The notes: generated from the sequence alone by a model not told the origin. DNA of 64,000 nt from Balneolales bacterium (GCA_020832405.1 JAFIET010000004.1:1-64000); one strand, 5' to 3'. Shown: positions 34,528-44,151, counted from the stretch's first letter. Numbers and translations: made by a program.

Positions 34528-34845
34528 TCAAGCTTCCGGCAGCGGACCGCGGTAGTTGAACGGCACATCGGGCCTTCCGCTGGTTTTGATGGTGCCGTGC
34601 TGCTTTTCGTAGCGGTTAATGTTATCGTTCAGCGCACCGGCAAGCCGCTTGGCATGGTCGGGCGTGAGCACGAGGCGCTTCATTACCTTGGCTTTGGGCA
34701 GGCCCGGCATCACCGCGATAAAATCAAACACAAACTCTGAGGCAGAGTGTGTAATCATCACGAGATTGGAGTAGGTGCCGGGGGCTTCCTCTTTGGTGAG
34801 TTCAATTTCAAGTTTTTGCTGCTTTCCTTGCTTTTGCTGATCCAT
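34528..34845 (-). CDS. DUF3467 family protein
   Basis: A 105-residue cytoplasmic protein. The core YSNLVMITHSASEFVFDFIA and the later LTPDHAKRLAGALNDNINRYE match the DUF3467 family, small proteins of unknown function widespread in Bacteroidota. It starts 65 bp after the cystathionine beta-synthase stop on the same strand and has its own terminator, so it may be read through from that gene. Confidence 0.85.
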   Translation of the reverse strand: MDQQKQGKQQKLEIELTKEEAPGTYSNLVMITHSASEFVFDFIAVMPGLPKAKVMKRLVLTPDHAKRLAGALNDNINRYEKQHGTIKTSGRPDVPFNYRGPLPEA

Positions 34846-34910
34846 GATTGATTGGGTTGATGTACGTTTAATTAACGGATGATGGTTTTCCGGCGGATTC
34901 GGGAATCCGG

Positions 34911-36296
34911 TCAGGCCGACAGGGTCTGGATTAAATCGCTTCGGGTGATGATTTCGTAGCTGCCGTCTTTCATCCGGACAACGACCGCCTGATTCGACTG
35001 ATTCAGCAGGGCCGTAACTTCCGGAAACGGGGTTGAGTATTCAACAACCGGAAACGGTTTGTCCATCAGTTTGGCAACTTTCATGCCACGCGCGCCCGGG
35101 TCCTGAATTAAAAGGGAAAGAATCATCGAATCGGTAACACTTCCTGTAAATTTATTACCGTCCATTACGGGCACCTGAGAAATGCCGCTTTCGTTCATGC
35201 GGTCGATTACATCCGAAAGTTTTTCATGCTCCTGCGCCACGATCAGGCCTGAGGCGCTTTCACCCTTCATACGAACCACAAAATCCGCAACGCGGGAAGA
35301 AGGCGGCTCCATGAAGTTATTCTGAATCATCCATTCGTCGTTGTAAATCTTTGATACGTAACGGGTTCCGCTGTCCGGTAGGATTACAACCACCACATCA
35401 TTCTCACCAAGATTATTGATGCGGGCATACTCGAGCGCACCCCAAACGGCCGCCCCGCAGGAGCCGCCGATGAAAATACCTTCCTTGCGTGCGAGATCAC
35501 GGGTAGTTACAAAGGCCTCCTTATCGGGGCACTGAATCACTTCATCGATGTAATCAAAATCGACATTAGCGGGAATAATATCCTCTCCTATACCTTCTGT
35601 CAGGTATGGTGCAATCTGCGTTTTGTCAAATTCCCGTGTCTTGAAATACGACAGATAGACAGAACCGACGGAATCGACCCCGACTACTTTTATTTTTGAA
35701 TTCTGCTCTTTCAGGAATTTTGCTGTACCTGTTATAGTGCCGCCCGTGCCCATACCTGCCACGTAGTGCGTCACTTTACCATCGGTTTGTTCCCAGATTT
35801 CGGGGCCGGTTGTTTCGTAGTGTGCCTGACGGTTGCTCAGGTTGTCGTACTGATTCGGATAATAGGAATTGGGAATTTCCTCGCTCAGCCTTTTGGCAAC
35901 CGAGTAATAGCTGCGAGGGTCGTCAGGCTCCACATTGGTCGGGCAGATGCGCACCTCTGCGCCAAGGGCACGGAGCAGGTTTACCTTTTCCATGCTCTGC
36001 TTGTCGGTGGTGGTGAAAATACATTTGTAACCTTTAACGGCAGCGGCAAGAGCAAGCCCCATACCCGTGTTACCGGAAGTTCCTTCAATAATGGTTCCCC
36101 CGGGTTTGATGAGGCCTTTCGCCTCGGCATCTTCAATCATTTTAACGGCGATGCGATCTTTCACACTTTGGCCGGGATTGAAGTACTCGACTTTAACCAG
36201 CACGGTCGCTTTGGTTTTAGCCGCCACTTTCTGGAGCTTAATGAGCGGCGTGTTGCCGATGGTTTCAAGGATTGATTGTTTCCACATAACATTCAA
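34911..36296 (-). CDS. Cystathionine beta-synthase
   Basis: A 461-residue PLP enzyme of the fold-type II family that condenses serine and homocysteine to cystathionine (or makes cysteine from O-acetylserine in some relatives). PLP lysine is about Lys46 in NPGQSVKDRIA; the phosphate loop and substrate loop read IEGTSGNTGMG and GMGTGGTITGTA. The C-terminal 120 residues hold two CBS domains (QVPVMDGNKFTGSVTDSMIL in the first), which bind adenosyl ligands in the eukaryotic enzyme. There is no N-terminal heme-binding extension. The start is 36296 or the Met at 36287. Confidence 0.92.
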   Translation of the reverse strand: MNVMWKQSILETIGNTPLIKLQKVAAKTKATVLVKVEYFNPGQSVKDRIAVKMIEDAEAKGLIKPGGTIIEGTSGNTGMGLALAAAVKGYKCIFTTTDKQSMEKVNLLRALGAEVRICPTNVEPDDPRSYYSVAKRLSEEIPNSYYPNQYDNLSNRQAHYETTGPEIWEQTDGKVTHYVAGMGTGGTITGTAKFLKEQNSKIKVVGVDSVGSVYLSYFKTREFDKTQIAPYLTEGIGEDIIPANVDFDYIDEVIQCPDKEAFVTTRDLARKEGIFIGGSCGAAVWGALEYARINNLGENDVVVVILPDSGTRYVSKIYNDEWMIQNNFMEPPSSRVADFVVRMKGESASGLIVAQEHEKLSDVIDRMNESGISQVPVMDGNKFTGSVTDSMILSLLIQDPGARGMKVAKLMDKPFPVVEYSTPFPEVTALLNQSNQAVVVRMKDGSYEIITRSDLIQTLSA

Positions 36297-36627
36297 AATT
36301 TGTAGGTTGATTAAAACAACTTCCGGCCGGCGTAACAGCCTGAATCAGGTGTGCCATTTTCTAAGAACAAAACAGCTTTAAAATTTGTGCGCCTTTGGTT
36401 TTAGCTGAGAAAGACTTGCTCTATCTTGTTCTTTCAGGATTTTTTCCGATGGATGGCTTTCTGAGCCAGCCAGGAAATCATCAATTGTCAAAAGGTCTTT
36501 TTTCTTCCGGTAAAGGATCCTACCGGCAGACTTTGTAATAAATTTAACTTACGCCTTGAGCCGAAAAAAACCAACTTTAAACCATTATCAAACACGGAAA
36601 TTGTATTCAGGCGGGCCGGTGAGTACA
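36297..36627. other. Divergent intergenic region
   Basis: It separates the minus-strand cystathionine beta-synthase from the plus-strand SpoIID gene and should hold both promoters. An in-frame TTG at 36556 could extend the SpoIID reading frame, but the extension has no signal-peptide character. Nothing else was seen. Confidence 0.5.
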
Positions 36628-37995
36628 ATGCGGGCTCAGGCATGGCCGAAGTTTATTTTGCCCGTGCACGCGCTGCTGTTGCTGCTGCTCGTTTGGGGAT
36701 CGGCCTGCTCCACGCTAATCGAACGTCGTACCCTGCCGCGCGACGGAAGTAAGCCAGCCAAACCTGATGCGCAAATTGATGCTGAAAGCCCGACACCTGA
36801 CTTCATCAGCCGGCACGATTATTTCCGCTTTGAGCCGCTCGGTCTGCCTGAGTCAGCCGCACCCGAAGCCGATGAAACAACCGGAGAGCTTCCCTACATT
36901 GACCTCAGCTGGAACCCGGTACTCAGAATCCGGCTTTTTTCGCAGCAGCCGGCCCAAAGCCTGCAAATCAGGCCGCACGAAGGTCAGCTTACCGTGCAGA
37001 CCGGTGATGCGCCTCCCTTCAGCCTTCACCCTCAGAGCACACATTTGCAGCTCGAGGCCTCAGGAAGTACGGTGATCCTCACAATCGGTGACCGGCAGCT
37101 CCGGCTGCAGCAGGCCGAACTGCATAACAGCGCCAACGGACTTTCGCGCGTCATTCACCCGGCGCTCGACTGGCGCTATTACCGCGGCTCACTGCGGATA
37201 ACAGCCGAAAACGGTCAGCTTAGCGTTGTGAACTATGTATCGCTCGAAGATTACGTGGGCAGCGTTGTGGGCAGTGAGATGAATTTCACCAACCCTGAAG
37301 CCCTTAAGGTGCAGGCCGTCATCTCCCGGACCTATGCGCTGTGGAACAGCCGGACCCCCGGCCCGGATTATGACCTCAACGACAGTGTACTGAATCAGGT
37401 TTATCTGGGTGAACTGATTCAAAGCCCGCGGTTTCGTCAGGCGGCACTTTCTACAGCCGGCGAGGTGCTCAGCTGGAGCGGGGAGCTGATTCTGGCGGCT
37501 TACCACAGCACCTGCGGCGGCCGCACCGTAGCCAACGAAACCGTTTGGAGCGGCGGGCCGCTGCCCTGGCTGCGCGGCACCGAAGACCTCGCAAGCTGCT
37601 CGGCTTCCCCGCACTACCGCTGGCGGTTTGAGGTACCCAAAACTGAGTTGCACCAGAAATTCAATGCTGCCGCCATCCGTGTCGAAAACGGCAACGGAGA
37701 ACACCGGGCATCTACGGTTTACCTTGAAAGAGGCGGACAGACCGAAAGCCTCAGCGCCAACGCTTTTCGGTTGCGCTTTAACCAGCGCTACGGCACGCTT
37801 GCCCTGCGCAGCACGCATTTCCGATTGGAAGAGGCCGCGGAAACCTATATTTTTGAAGGCCGCGGTTTAGGGCACGGTATCGGGCTGTGCCAGTGGGGCG
37901 CCCTTGGCAAAGCCGAAGCCGGCTGGAACTACCGCGATATACTGCGGTTTTATTACAACGGTGTAATCCCCGGCAGGCTTCCGGGCACTCCCTGA
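36628..37995 (+). CDS. SpoIID/LytB-domain lipoprotein (peptidoglycan-acting)
   Basis: About 455 residues from the ATG at 36628, which begins a good lipoprotein signal (MRAQAWPKFILPVHALLLLL, lipobox GSAC). The SpoIID domain follows: VSLEDYVGSVVGSEM, ALKVQAVISRTYALW, AAYHSTCGGRTVANETVW and the C-terminal GRGLGHGIGLCQWGALGKAE. SpoIID-type proteins are lytic transglycosylases or amidase enhancers acting on denuded glycan strands. In a non-sporulating cell it is expected to help cell-wall remodelling in the periplasm. Confidence 0.88.
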   Translation: MRAQAWPKFILPVHALLLLLLVWGSACSTLIERRTLPRDGSKPAKPDAQIDAESPTPDFISRHDYFRFEPLGLPESAAPEADETTGELPYIDLSWNPVLRIRLFSQQPAQSLQIRPHEGQLTVQTGDAPPFSLHPQSTHLQLEASGSTVILTIGDRQLRLQQAELHNSANGLSRVIHPALDWRYYRGSLRITAENGQLSVVNYVSLEDYVGSVVGSEMNFTNPEALKVQAVISRTYALWNSRTPGPDYDLNDSVLNQVYLGELIQSPRFRQAALSTAGEVLSWSGELILAAYHSTCGGRTVANETVWSGGPLPWLRGTEDLASCSASPHYRWRFEVPKTELHQKFNAAAIRVENGNGEHRASTVYLERGGQTESLSANAFRLRFNQRYGTLALRSTHFRLEEAAETYIFEGRGLGHGIGLCQWGALGKAEAGWNYRDILRFYYNGVIPGRLPGTP

Positions 37996-38041
37996 AACAG
38001 CTCAACTCATTCACATAACCAGCATTTTACTGCAAAAACAT

Positions 38042-38317
38042 ATGTTTATCCCCGTGAAAAAACCGAAAGATTTTGACTGTGGCTACAACCTCGACCTCAT
38101 GATCGAAGCCCTCCCCCGTATTCAGGATGAGGAAGAGCGCAAAACCTATGCTAAGCGGATAGTAGGCCTCATTAAACAAAGCCACATCAGCTGGGTCAAT
38201 ATGAAAGGGGAAAGCGAAGCTGCCTGGGATTACTTTTTCAAACTGGCCGATTATGACCCTGAAAAATACGGAATTGTGAGCCCTTACAAATCCGGCGAGG
38301 TGGACGACGCCCGCTGA
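38042..38317 (+). CDS. Small conserved protein (DUF4290-like N-terminal part)
   Basis: A 91-residue acidic cytoplasmic protein. The stretch YNLDLMIEALPRIQDEEERK and then IVGLIKQSH resembles the start of the longer Bacteroidota DUF4290 proteins, but the match is not certain and the remaining part is missing or different. It follows the SpoIID gene after 46 bp and overlaps the convergent coaE end by 34 bp. Confidence 0.5.
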   Translation: MFIPVKKPKDFDCGYNLDLMIEALPRIQDEEERKTYAKRIVGLIKQSHISWVNMKGESEAAWDYFFKLADYDPEKYGIVSPYKSGEVDDAR

Positions 38318-38922
38318 TTTAAGCCTGTGCTGCTACTGAGCTGTTCCCAAACCTGCATCGCAGTTTTGTGGAGCCCGGCGAGTGTACCGTTATTTTTAAT
38401 GATGATATCCCGGTCGGGGTCGATGGCGTCAAAAAGCCCTTCTTGTTTGGCCATTCGCTGTAAAATGTGCTTAGCGCTGAGTCCGTCACGTTGCTGAACG
38501 CGTTCAAGCCGTTGTTTTTCAGGGGCTTCACACAAAACGACCACATCCAGATTTTCAGGCCGGCCATATTTCAGCAGCAGGGCTGCTTCTTTCACAAAAA
38601 CGGCTGTACCTTTCTTCCGCTGCTCAGCGATTAAGCGGTCCGTTTCGCGGTGCACAGCCGGATGAACAAGGCGGTTCAGATCTTCCACACGGCCTTTTTC
38701 AAAAGCTTCCTGTGCAAGGTACGGCCGGTTCAGGCTTCCGTCGGGCAAAAAAACGGCATCGCCGAAGGCTTCAATCAGACCTTCCCTTAACAGCGGGTCT
38801 GTTGCCATGAGGCTTTTGGCTGTAGTGTCGGCATCCATCACAAAAGCGCCGCACGCTTTCCAGACACGTGCTACTTCGCTTTTTCCGCTTCCGATTCCGC
38901 CGGTAAGGCCTGCGACAATCAT
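38284..38922 (-). CDS. coaE: Dephospho-CoA kinase
   Basis: A 212-residue P-loop kinase that phosphorylates dephospho-CoA, the last step of CoA synthesis. Walker A GGIGSGKS is at 8-15, followed by VMDADTTAKSL and the CoA-domain sequence NRLVHPAVHRETDRLI. Its last 34 bp overlap the end of the convergent small gene. The nadB gene follows 12 bp upstream on the same strand, so nadB and coaE form a cofactor-synthesis pair. Confidence 0.93.
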   Translation of the reverse strand: MIVAGLTGGIGSGKSEVARVWKACGAFVMDADTTAKSLMATDPLLREGLIEAFGDAVFLPDGSLNRPYLAQEAFEKGRVEDLNRLVHPAVHRETDRLIAEQRKKGTAVFVKEAALLLKYGRPENLDVVVLCEAPEKQRLERVQQRDGLSAKHILQRMAKQEGLFDAIDPDRDIIIKNNGTLAGLHKTAMQVWEQLSSSTGLNQRASSTSPDL

Positions 38923-38934
38923 CCTGAGAGCCTC

Positions 38935-40515
38935 CTAAAGTATATTGTGGTGCTCGGCCACTTCATTAGTATTGGGATAGTCGGTCGTAAAATGCAGGCC
39001 GCGGCTTTCTTTGCGAAGTAAGGCTGACCGAATGATGAGATAGGCAACTGCAATCATATTCCGAAGCTGACAAACCGGCACGCTTATCTTTGATTTTTTA
39101 TAGAAACTTTCAACTTCCTCATGCAGCAAACGGGTCCGGCGAAAAGCCCTCATCAGGCGCAGGTCGCTGCGCACAATACCCACGTAATCGGTCATAATCT
39201 GCTGCAGCTCCCGCTTATCGTGTGAAACGAGCACCCACTCTTCGGTATCAAAAGTTCCTGAATCATCCCATTCAGGAATATCGGTACGAAAATCAGTGCG
39301 CTTCATTACCCCGGCTGCAACTTTCGCAGCCTTTTCAGCAACGACGAGAGCTTCGAGCAGGCTGTTTGAAGCAAGACGGTTGGCCCCGTGCAGCCCGGTA
39401 CAGGCCACTTCACCCGCTGCGAACAAATTGTTAATGGTCGTTTGCCCGTTAATATCGGTCCATACCCCGCCGCACATGTAATGCGCGGCCGGCACAATGG
39501 GGATCAGATCCGCAGCCATATTCATATTGTGTTCGAGGCATTTGCTGAAAATATTGGGGAAGGTCTTTCGGAGTTCGGCCTCTCCCAGATGGCGTACATC
39601 AAGCAGTACGTACTCATCACCGCGTTTTTTTAGCTGATCATCAATAGCACGTGCAACAATATCGCGCGGGGCAAGCTCTTTACGGGGGTCGTACTGTGCC
39701 ATAAACGCTTCGCCGTCGGTATTCCGGAGGATGGCTCCGTGCCCGCGCACGGCTTCAGAGATGAGAAAGGAATCGGCCTCCGGGTGCCACAGCGAGGTGG
39801 GGTGAAACTGAATAAACTCCATATTGGAAACCCGCGCCTTCGCGCGGTATGCCATGGCAACACCATCGCCGGTCGCAATTTCAGGATTGGTTGTATGCAG
39901 ATAAACCTGCCCCGCACCCCCGGTAGCAAGCAGCGTAACGCGTGCCAGCACCCGTTCCACTTTGTCGGTATTGGTATCAAGCACGTAGGCACCAAAACAT
40001 GTTTTATCTACATATTTGGTCACTTTCATACCGAGGTGATGCTCGGTAATCAGCTCAACGGCAAAGTGATGCTCCAGAATAGTGATATTGGGGTGCTCGT
40101 CTGCCTTTGCAAGCAGCACGCGCTCAATCTCGCGGCCGGTCATGTCGTCGGCATGGATGATGCGGTTATGGCTGTGGCCGCCTTCCCGCACAAGGTGCAG
40201 TTCTCCCTCCCGCTTTGTGAATTCGGCCCCCATGGCAATAAGTTTCCGGATGGTATCGGGGCCGCTTTTTACAATTTCTTCAACAACCTGCCGGTCACAA
40301 AGATCGGCTCCGGCAACGAGGGTATCTTCCACGTGCTTTTCATAGCTGTCAGCTGTATCAAGCACTGATGCAATACCGCCCTGTGCATAGTTGGTGTTCG
40401 ATTCGGCCCGTTCTTTTTTTGTGATGATGCCGACCGTGCCCTTATCTGCGACTTCAAGTGCAAATGAAAGTCCGGCACTGCCGCTGCCTATCACCAAAAA
40501 GTCAAATTGTGTCAT
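38935..40515 (-). CDS. nadB: L-aspartate oxidase
   Basis: About 526 residues. This flavoenzyme oxidises aspartate to iminoaspartate, the first step of de novo NAD synthesis. The FAD loop FLVIGSGSAGLSFALEVADK is at the N-terminus, with NTNYAQGGIASVL, IQFHPTSLWHP and CGGVWTDINGQTTI in order and a C-terminal helical domain (RRTRLLHEEVESFY). An upstream Met at 40596 would run through the prfB terminator and add 27 unrelated residues, so the start is put at 40515. It is followed by coaE after 12 bp. Confidence 0.93.
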   Translation of the reverse strand: MTQFDFLVIGSGSAGLSFALEVADKGTVGIITKKERAESNTNYAQGGIASVLDTADSYEKHVEDTLVAGADLCDRQVVEEIVKSGPDTIRKLIAMGAEFTKREGELHLVREGGHSHNRIIHADDMTGREIERVLLAKADEHPNITILEHHFAVELITEHHLGMKVTKYVDKTCFGAYVLDTNTDKVERVLARVTLLATGGAGQVYLHTTNPEIATGDGVAMAYRAKARVSNMEFIQFHPTSLWHPEADSFLISEAVRGHGAILRNTDGEAFMAQYDPRKELAPRDIVARAIDDQLKKRGDEYVLLDVRHLGEAELRKTFPNIFSKCLEHNMNMAADLIPIVPAAHYMCGGVWTDINGQTTINNLFAAGEVACTGLHGANRLASNSLLEALVVAEKAAKVAAGVMKRTDFRTDIPEWDDSGTFDTEEWVLVSHDKRELQQIMTDYVGIVRSDLRLMRAFRRTRLLHEEVESFYKKSKISVPVCQLRNMIAVAYLIIRSALLRKESRGLHFTTDYPNTNEVAEHHNIL

Positions 40516-40575
40516 TAATTTCAATAGTTGAGATTTGCCCCGGAACACCCGTAACCAAAAGGGGAGAAAAGAAAA

Positions 40576-40607
40576 AAACGGACCGGATGCCTGCATCCGG
40601 TCCGTTT
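40576..40607 (-). terminator. prfB terminator
   Basis: A near-perfect 15-bp palindrome (arms 40576-40590 and 40593-40607, loop closing over CT and adjoining bases) is followed on the minus strand by TTTTTTT. It is 7 bp past the prfB stop. Confidence 0.9.
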
Positions 40608-40613
40608 AAAAAA

Positions 40614-41739
40614 TTACTTCGATTCGCTCATCAGAAAAGCTTTGATTAAAGCATCAAGGTCGCCTTCCATCACGGCATCCACATTGGAAGTTTCGTGATT
40701 GGTGCGGTGATCCTTAACCATATTGTAAGGATGCATCACATAAGAGCGAATTTGCGAGCCCCATTCATTGGCTTTTTTTGTACCCTCAAGGGCGCTGCGC
40801 TGAGCGTCTTTGATTTCCTTTTCGAGCGTATATATGCGCGATTTGAGCAACTGAAGGGCTTTTTCACGGTTTTGCAGCTGACTCCTCTCCTGCTGACACT
40901 CCGCAACTACGCGCGGCTCAGTGCCATCGCTGAGTTTGCCGGTCCAGACCAGGCGCACGCCGGTTTCAACCTTGTTCACATTCTGCCCCCCCGCGCCGGA
41001 GGAATGAAAGCGCTGTAATTCAATATCAGCCGGGTTCAGATCAATTTCGATAGTATCATCAATAATTGGGTAGATGAATACCGAGCAAAACGAAGTGTGC
41101 CTGCGGGCATTTGAATCGAAGGGTGAAATCCGTACGAGCCGGTGAACGCCGTTTTCAGCTTTCAGGTAGCCGTAAGCGAAATCACCCTTAACCTCAATAG
41201 ATGCACTTTTGATACCTGCCACCTCTCCGTGCTGATATTCAACAGTTGATACCGAGAAACCGGCCTTGTCTGCCCAGCGTGTGTACATGCGGTAGAGCAT
41301 GTTGGCCCAGTCCTGACTCTCAGTACCACCCGCACCAGGATTTATGGTGATGAGGGCATCCCTGCGGTCGTCTTCATGCTGAAGCATATTCCGGAATTCC
41401 AGCTCGTCGATGCCAGCAATCAGGGTTTTGATCTCTTTTTCGATTTCCTCAACAACGGGTTCGCCTTCGGCAAGCATCTCCCGGTAAACACCAATATTTT
41501 CACGTTGCTCATCAAGGGCATCCCACGACTGAATCCAGGATTTCTCATTGGTGAGTTCTTTCATCACCTGTTGGGCTTTCGCGGGATCGTCCCAAAAATC
41601 AGGAGCTTGTGTGTTTTGCTCTATCTCTGCAATCCGGAGTTTTCTGTGATCGTAGTCAAAGATACCTCCTCAGCTCGTCGAGCCGCGAAAATTGTTTTTT
41701 GATAAAATCAGAAGTATAGCTTAATTCTTTGGTAGACAT
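40614..41739 (-). CDS. prfB: Peptide chain release factor 2 with programmed +1 frameshift
   Basis: RF2 ends translation at UGA and UAA. The gene starts at ATG 41739, reads 27 codons to an in-frame TGA at 41656-41658, and continues in the +1 frame to 40614, giving about 374 residues. The shift site reads AGGAGGTATCTTTGAC: an internal Shine-Dalgarno, the slippery CTT and the TGA, as in classic prfB autoregulation. After the shift the protein continues DYDHRKLRIAEIEQNTQAPD. The UGA-recognition tripeptide SPF (RISPFDSNARRHTSF) and the GGQ loop (SSGAGGQNVNK) are present. A frame beginning at 41567 alone would miss the first 57 residues. Confidence 0.96.
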
Positions 41740-41805
41740 CGGTTTAATTTAAAAACAAAGTTTTGGCAGCTGTGGCAAACTGCCGTTTTGAAGGGAAGAA
41801 ATATA

Positions 41806-41848
41806 CAAAAAAGAAAGCGGTCTTCGGCTTTAGAAACCAAAGACCGCT
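41806..41848 (-). terminator. Terminator of the DUF883-like gene
   Basis: AGCGGTCTTTGG and CCGAAGACCGCT arms (41837-41848 and 41816-41827), followed on the minus strand by a T-rich tract, lie 20 bp after the stop at 41868. Confidence 0.8.
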
Positions 41849-41867
41849 CAGTGTCGGGAAATTAAAC

Positions 41868-42095
41868 TTAGTCAAAAAGTTTGGCTACGAGAAAACCAAT
41901 AATAACACCGCCTAAAACGGCAAGGCCAACGCCCTGTTCGGGGTGCGTTCGCACGTATCGCCGGGCGTTGCGGTATTCTTTGTAAAGCTCGCGCTCAAGG
42001 CGTTCTTTTTCGTCAGACAGCTGCTGAACTCTCTCGTCGTATCCTGCCTTATCAAGCACATTGTTAAAGGCTTCACTTACTTTATTTGATTCCAT
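41868..42095 (-). CDS. Small membrane-anchored protein (DUF883/ElaB-like)
   Basis: A 75-residue protein with a charged coiled-coil-like first part (LSDEKERLERELYKEYRNAR) and a C-terminal membrane helix, VGLAVLGGVIIGFLVAKLFD, the layout of ElaB/YgaM/DUF883 tail-anchored proteins. Those bind ribosomes or cope with stress in enterobacteria. Homology is judged from layout only. It is monocistronic with its own terminator. Confidence 0.7.
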   Translation of the reverse strand: MESNKVSEAFNNVLDKAGYDERVQQLSDEKERLERELYKEYRNARRYVRTHPEQGVGLAVLGGVIIGFLVAKLFD

Positions 42096-42279
42096 AAATT
42101 AACTCCGGTATTTAAGTGTCGTTTAGTCTGTATTTTGCTTTTAATCCATGTGATTCACGCAAGCAATATTTTCTGTCGTATCGACATACTAAAATAACTA
42201 TATTTTTCCCCTTATCGTTTGATTGCAGGCATTTATTCAATTTCCCACCTTCTTTTTTTAATAAAAAACGCTATTCATT

Positions 42280-43125
42280 TTGAGCACCTCAATTTCATCT
42301 GCCGAACTCGAACAACGATTTAAAGCCCTTAAAACTGACATCCGTGAAGCCGGGCTGCATGTGATGCATATGAGAAAAATGGGGCAGGCCGAAGTTCGCT
42401 ATAAAGCTGACGAAAGCCCGGTAACTACTGCCGATATTTGGGCAAACACTTTTTTGCGGGAAGCAATTGAAAAACGCTTTCCCGCTGAGCCTATCGTTGG
42501 CGAAGAAGATGAAGTAAAAAGCTACCCTGCCGGCAGCGGTTTGGTTTGGTACCTTGACCCAATCGACGGAACAAACTCATTTGTGAAGGGTGGCAAAGAT
42601 TACTATCTGCTTGCCGGCCTCGTATATGAGGGTCAGCCTGTTTTGGGGATGCATTACCGGCCTGAAACCGACACCATGCTTTACGGATGGAAGGGCTTTG
42701 GTGCCGGGCTGGAAAAAAATCAGCGAAATCCGGAAAGGCTGTACCCAAAACTGACTGAGTGGGGACCTGCTTCCCGGATTTTTATAAAAAGCTATGCGGA
42801 AGAAATACGTGAGCGTGTCAAAAAACTTGGCGTAACCCGGGCCAAATATCTGCCGGGGATGGTTGATATGGTTGGTCCGCTTTTCGGAATGTCGGAAGGT
42901 TTTGTGAGCTATCGCCGCACGGCTTTCTGGGACTTGGCCGCACCTGCCGCAATCATGGCCTCAGCGGGTTTCAGGCACAGCAGCGAGGGGTTCAATGGTG
43001 AATCACCTCAGTTGTTTAACAATGGAGGCTGGCATACTCCTTTTTATTACAGTCTGCCCCCAAACACGCCGGACAGCTTCATTCAGGGCCTTTTTGAGAT
43101 TGATGCTGCCTTCAGTGAGCGCTAA
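42280..43125 (+). CDS. Inositol monophosphatase-family phosphatase (CysQ-like)
   Basis: A 281-residue Mg-dependent phosphatase. Metal ligands appear in VGEEDE and in WYLDPIDGTNSFVKG, with the third site in RRTAFWDLAAPAAIMASAG. The family covers inositol phosphatase, PAP/PAPS phosphatase (CysQ) and histidinol phosphatase; the specificity is open. The N-terminus must begin at a TTG (42280) to cover the first helix; the next in-frame ATG is about 28 codons later, inside the first helix, so TTG is preferred. Confidence 0.82.
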   Translation: MSTSISSAELEQRFKALKTDIREAGLHVMHMRKMGQAEVRYKADESPVTTADIWANTFLREAIEKRFPAEPIVGEEDEVKSYPAGSGLVWYLDPIDGTNSFVKGGKDYYLLAGLVYEGQPVLGMHYRPETDTMLYGWKGFGAGLEKNQRNPERLYPKLTEWGPASRIFIKSYAEEIRERVKKLGVTRAKYLPGMVDMVGPLFGMSEGFVSYRRTAFWDLAAPAAIMASAGFRHSSEGFNGESPQLFNNGGWHTPFYYSLPPNTPDSFIQGLFEIDAAFSER

Positions 43126-43281
43126 GAGTGAACGCGATCGGTTTCAGGAATTTTGACGCTTCTGCTTATACCCGAATTGAAGTTTTATAAAGCGACGTGC
43201 TTACCCTATATTTGAGGTTCGGCATCCGCCTTTTCGGCCATTCCGCAAAACAATATATATCAACATCTTACACCTAACGAG

Positions 43282-44151
43282 ATGTCAGAACAGCAACCCT
43301 TGACGCCAGAAGAACTTTTTAAGAAGGTTGAAGCTTTTCTGAAAGCTCAGCATGAGGTTTACGCACCCGTAGGTGATATCCCCTTACCGGCAGTTACGGG
43401 TTCTGCAGCCCTTCCGCTACAGGAAAGCCCGGCTAAAATTGTAGCATCCGGTAATCCGGCTGCTGCTGCCGGCTCGTCACAGCCAAATCCGGTGGAGGCT
43501 TCACCCGACCAACAACACCCAACTGAAACAAAAGCTGATACTTTGATCCAATCCCTGCAGGACTGTAAAACCCTTGATGCGCTTCGCGAATTGTGTGAAG
43601 CAGCAGCAGTGCTTCGTACCGATCTTACCGGCACCCGCCTTGTATTCGGGAAAGGAAACCCAAAGGCCGATCTGATGCTAATCGGCGAAGCGCCCGGTGC
43701 AAAGGAGGATGAATTGGGTGAGCCTTTTGTGGGCGCATCCGGTAACCTGCTCACTAAAATTCTGGCCGCGATAAAAGTGGACCGGAGTCAGATTTACATC
43801 GCCAATATCCTGAAGCATCGCCCGCCGGACAACCGTAACCCCACCGCCGAAGAGCGCGCCCGAAGCCTGCCCTTCCTCGAGCGGCAGATTGACCTGATTC
43901 AGCCCAAACTCATTTTGTGTCTGGGTCTTATATCGGCGCAAACACTGCTCAACACCACAACTGCGCTCAAAGATATGCGCGGCACTTTTCATCCCTACCG
44001 TGGTGCCGAACTGATGGTAACCTATCATCCGGCGGCCCTGCTGCGCAACAAGCACCTCAAACGCGACACCTGGGAAGACGTTCAGAAACTGCGTCAGCGC
44101 TACGATATCCTCGGCTGTGAGCCGGTACTCCTCCCCTACCTGCAATCATAG
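43282..44151 (+). CDS. Family 4-type uracil-DNA glycosylase lacking Fe-S cysteines
   Basis: A 289-residue protein. After an Ala/Pro-rich N-terminal tail (about 1-90) comes a UDG fold: GEAPGAKEDELGEPFVG (135-151, catalytic loop), NILKHRPPDNRNPT (175-188) and TYHPAALLR (247-255). Family 4 enzymes excise uracil from DNA and normally carry a 4Fe-4S cluster on four cysteines. Here only Cys105 remains: the second is Ala108, the third (KCRPP) is His179 and the fourth is Ser195. The fold and active-site motifs stay intact, so glycosylase activity without the cluster is likely. Confidence 0.87.
   Translation: MSEQQPLTPEELFKKVEAFLKAQHEVYAPVGDIPLPAVTGSAALPLQESPAKIVASGNPAAAAGSSQPNPVEASPDQQHPTETKADTLIQSLQDCKTLDALRELCEAAAVLRTDLTGTRLVFGKGNPKADLMLIGEAPGAKEDELGEPFVGASGNLLTKILAAIKVDRSQIYIANILKHRPPDNRNPTAEERARSLPFLERQIDLIQPKLILCLGLISAQTLLNTTTALKDMRGTFHPYRGAELMVTYHPAALLRNKHLKRDTWEDVQKLRQRYDILGCEPVLLPYLQS

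Noticed and set aside
37189-37818. 209-codon minus-strand frame
   Set aside because: Antisense to the SpoIID domain; composition is that of a reverse-complement shadow.
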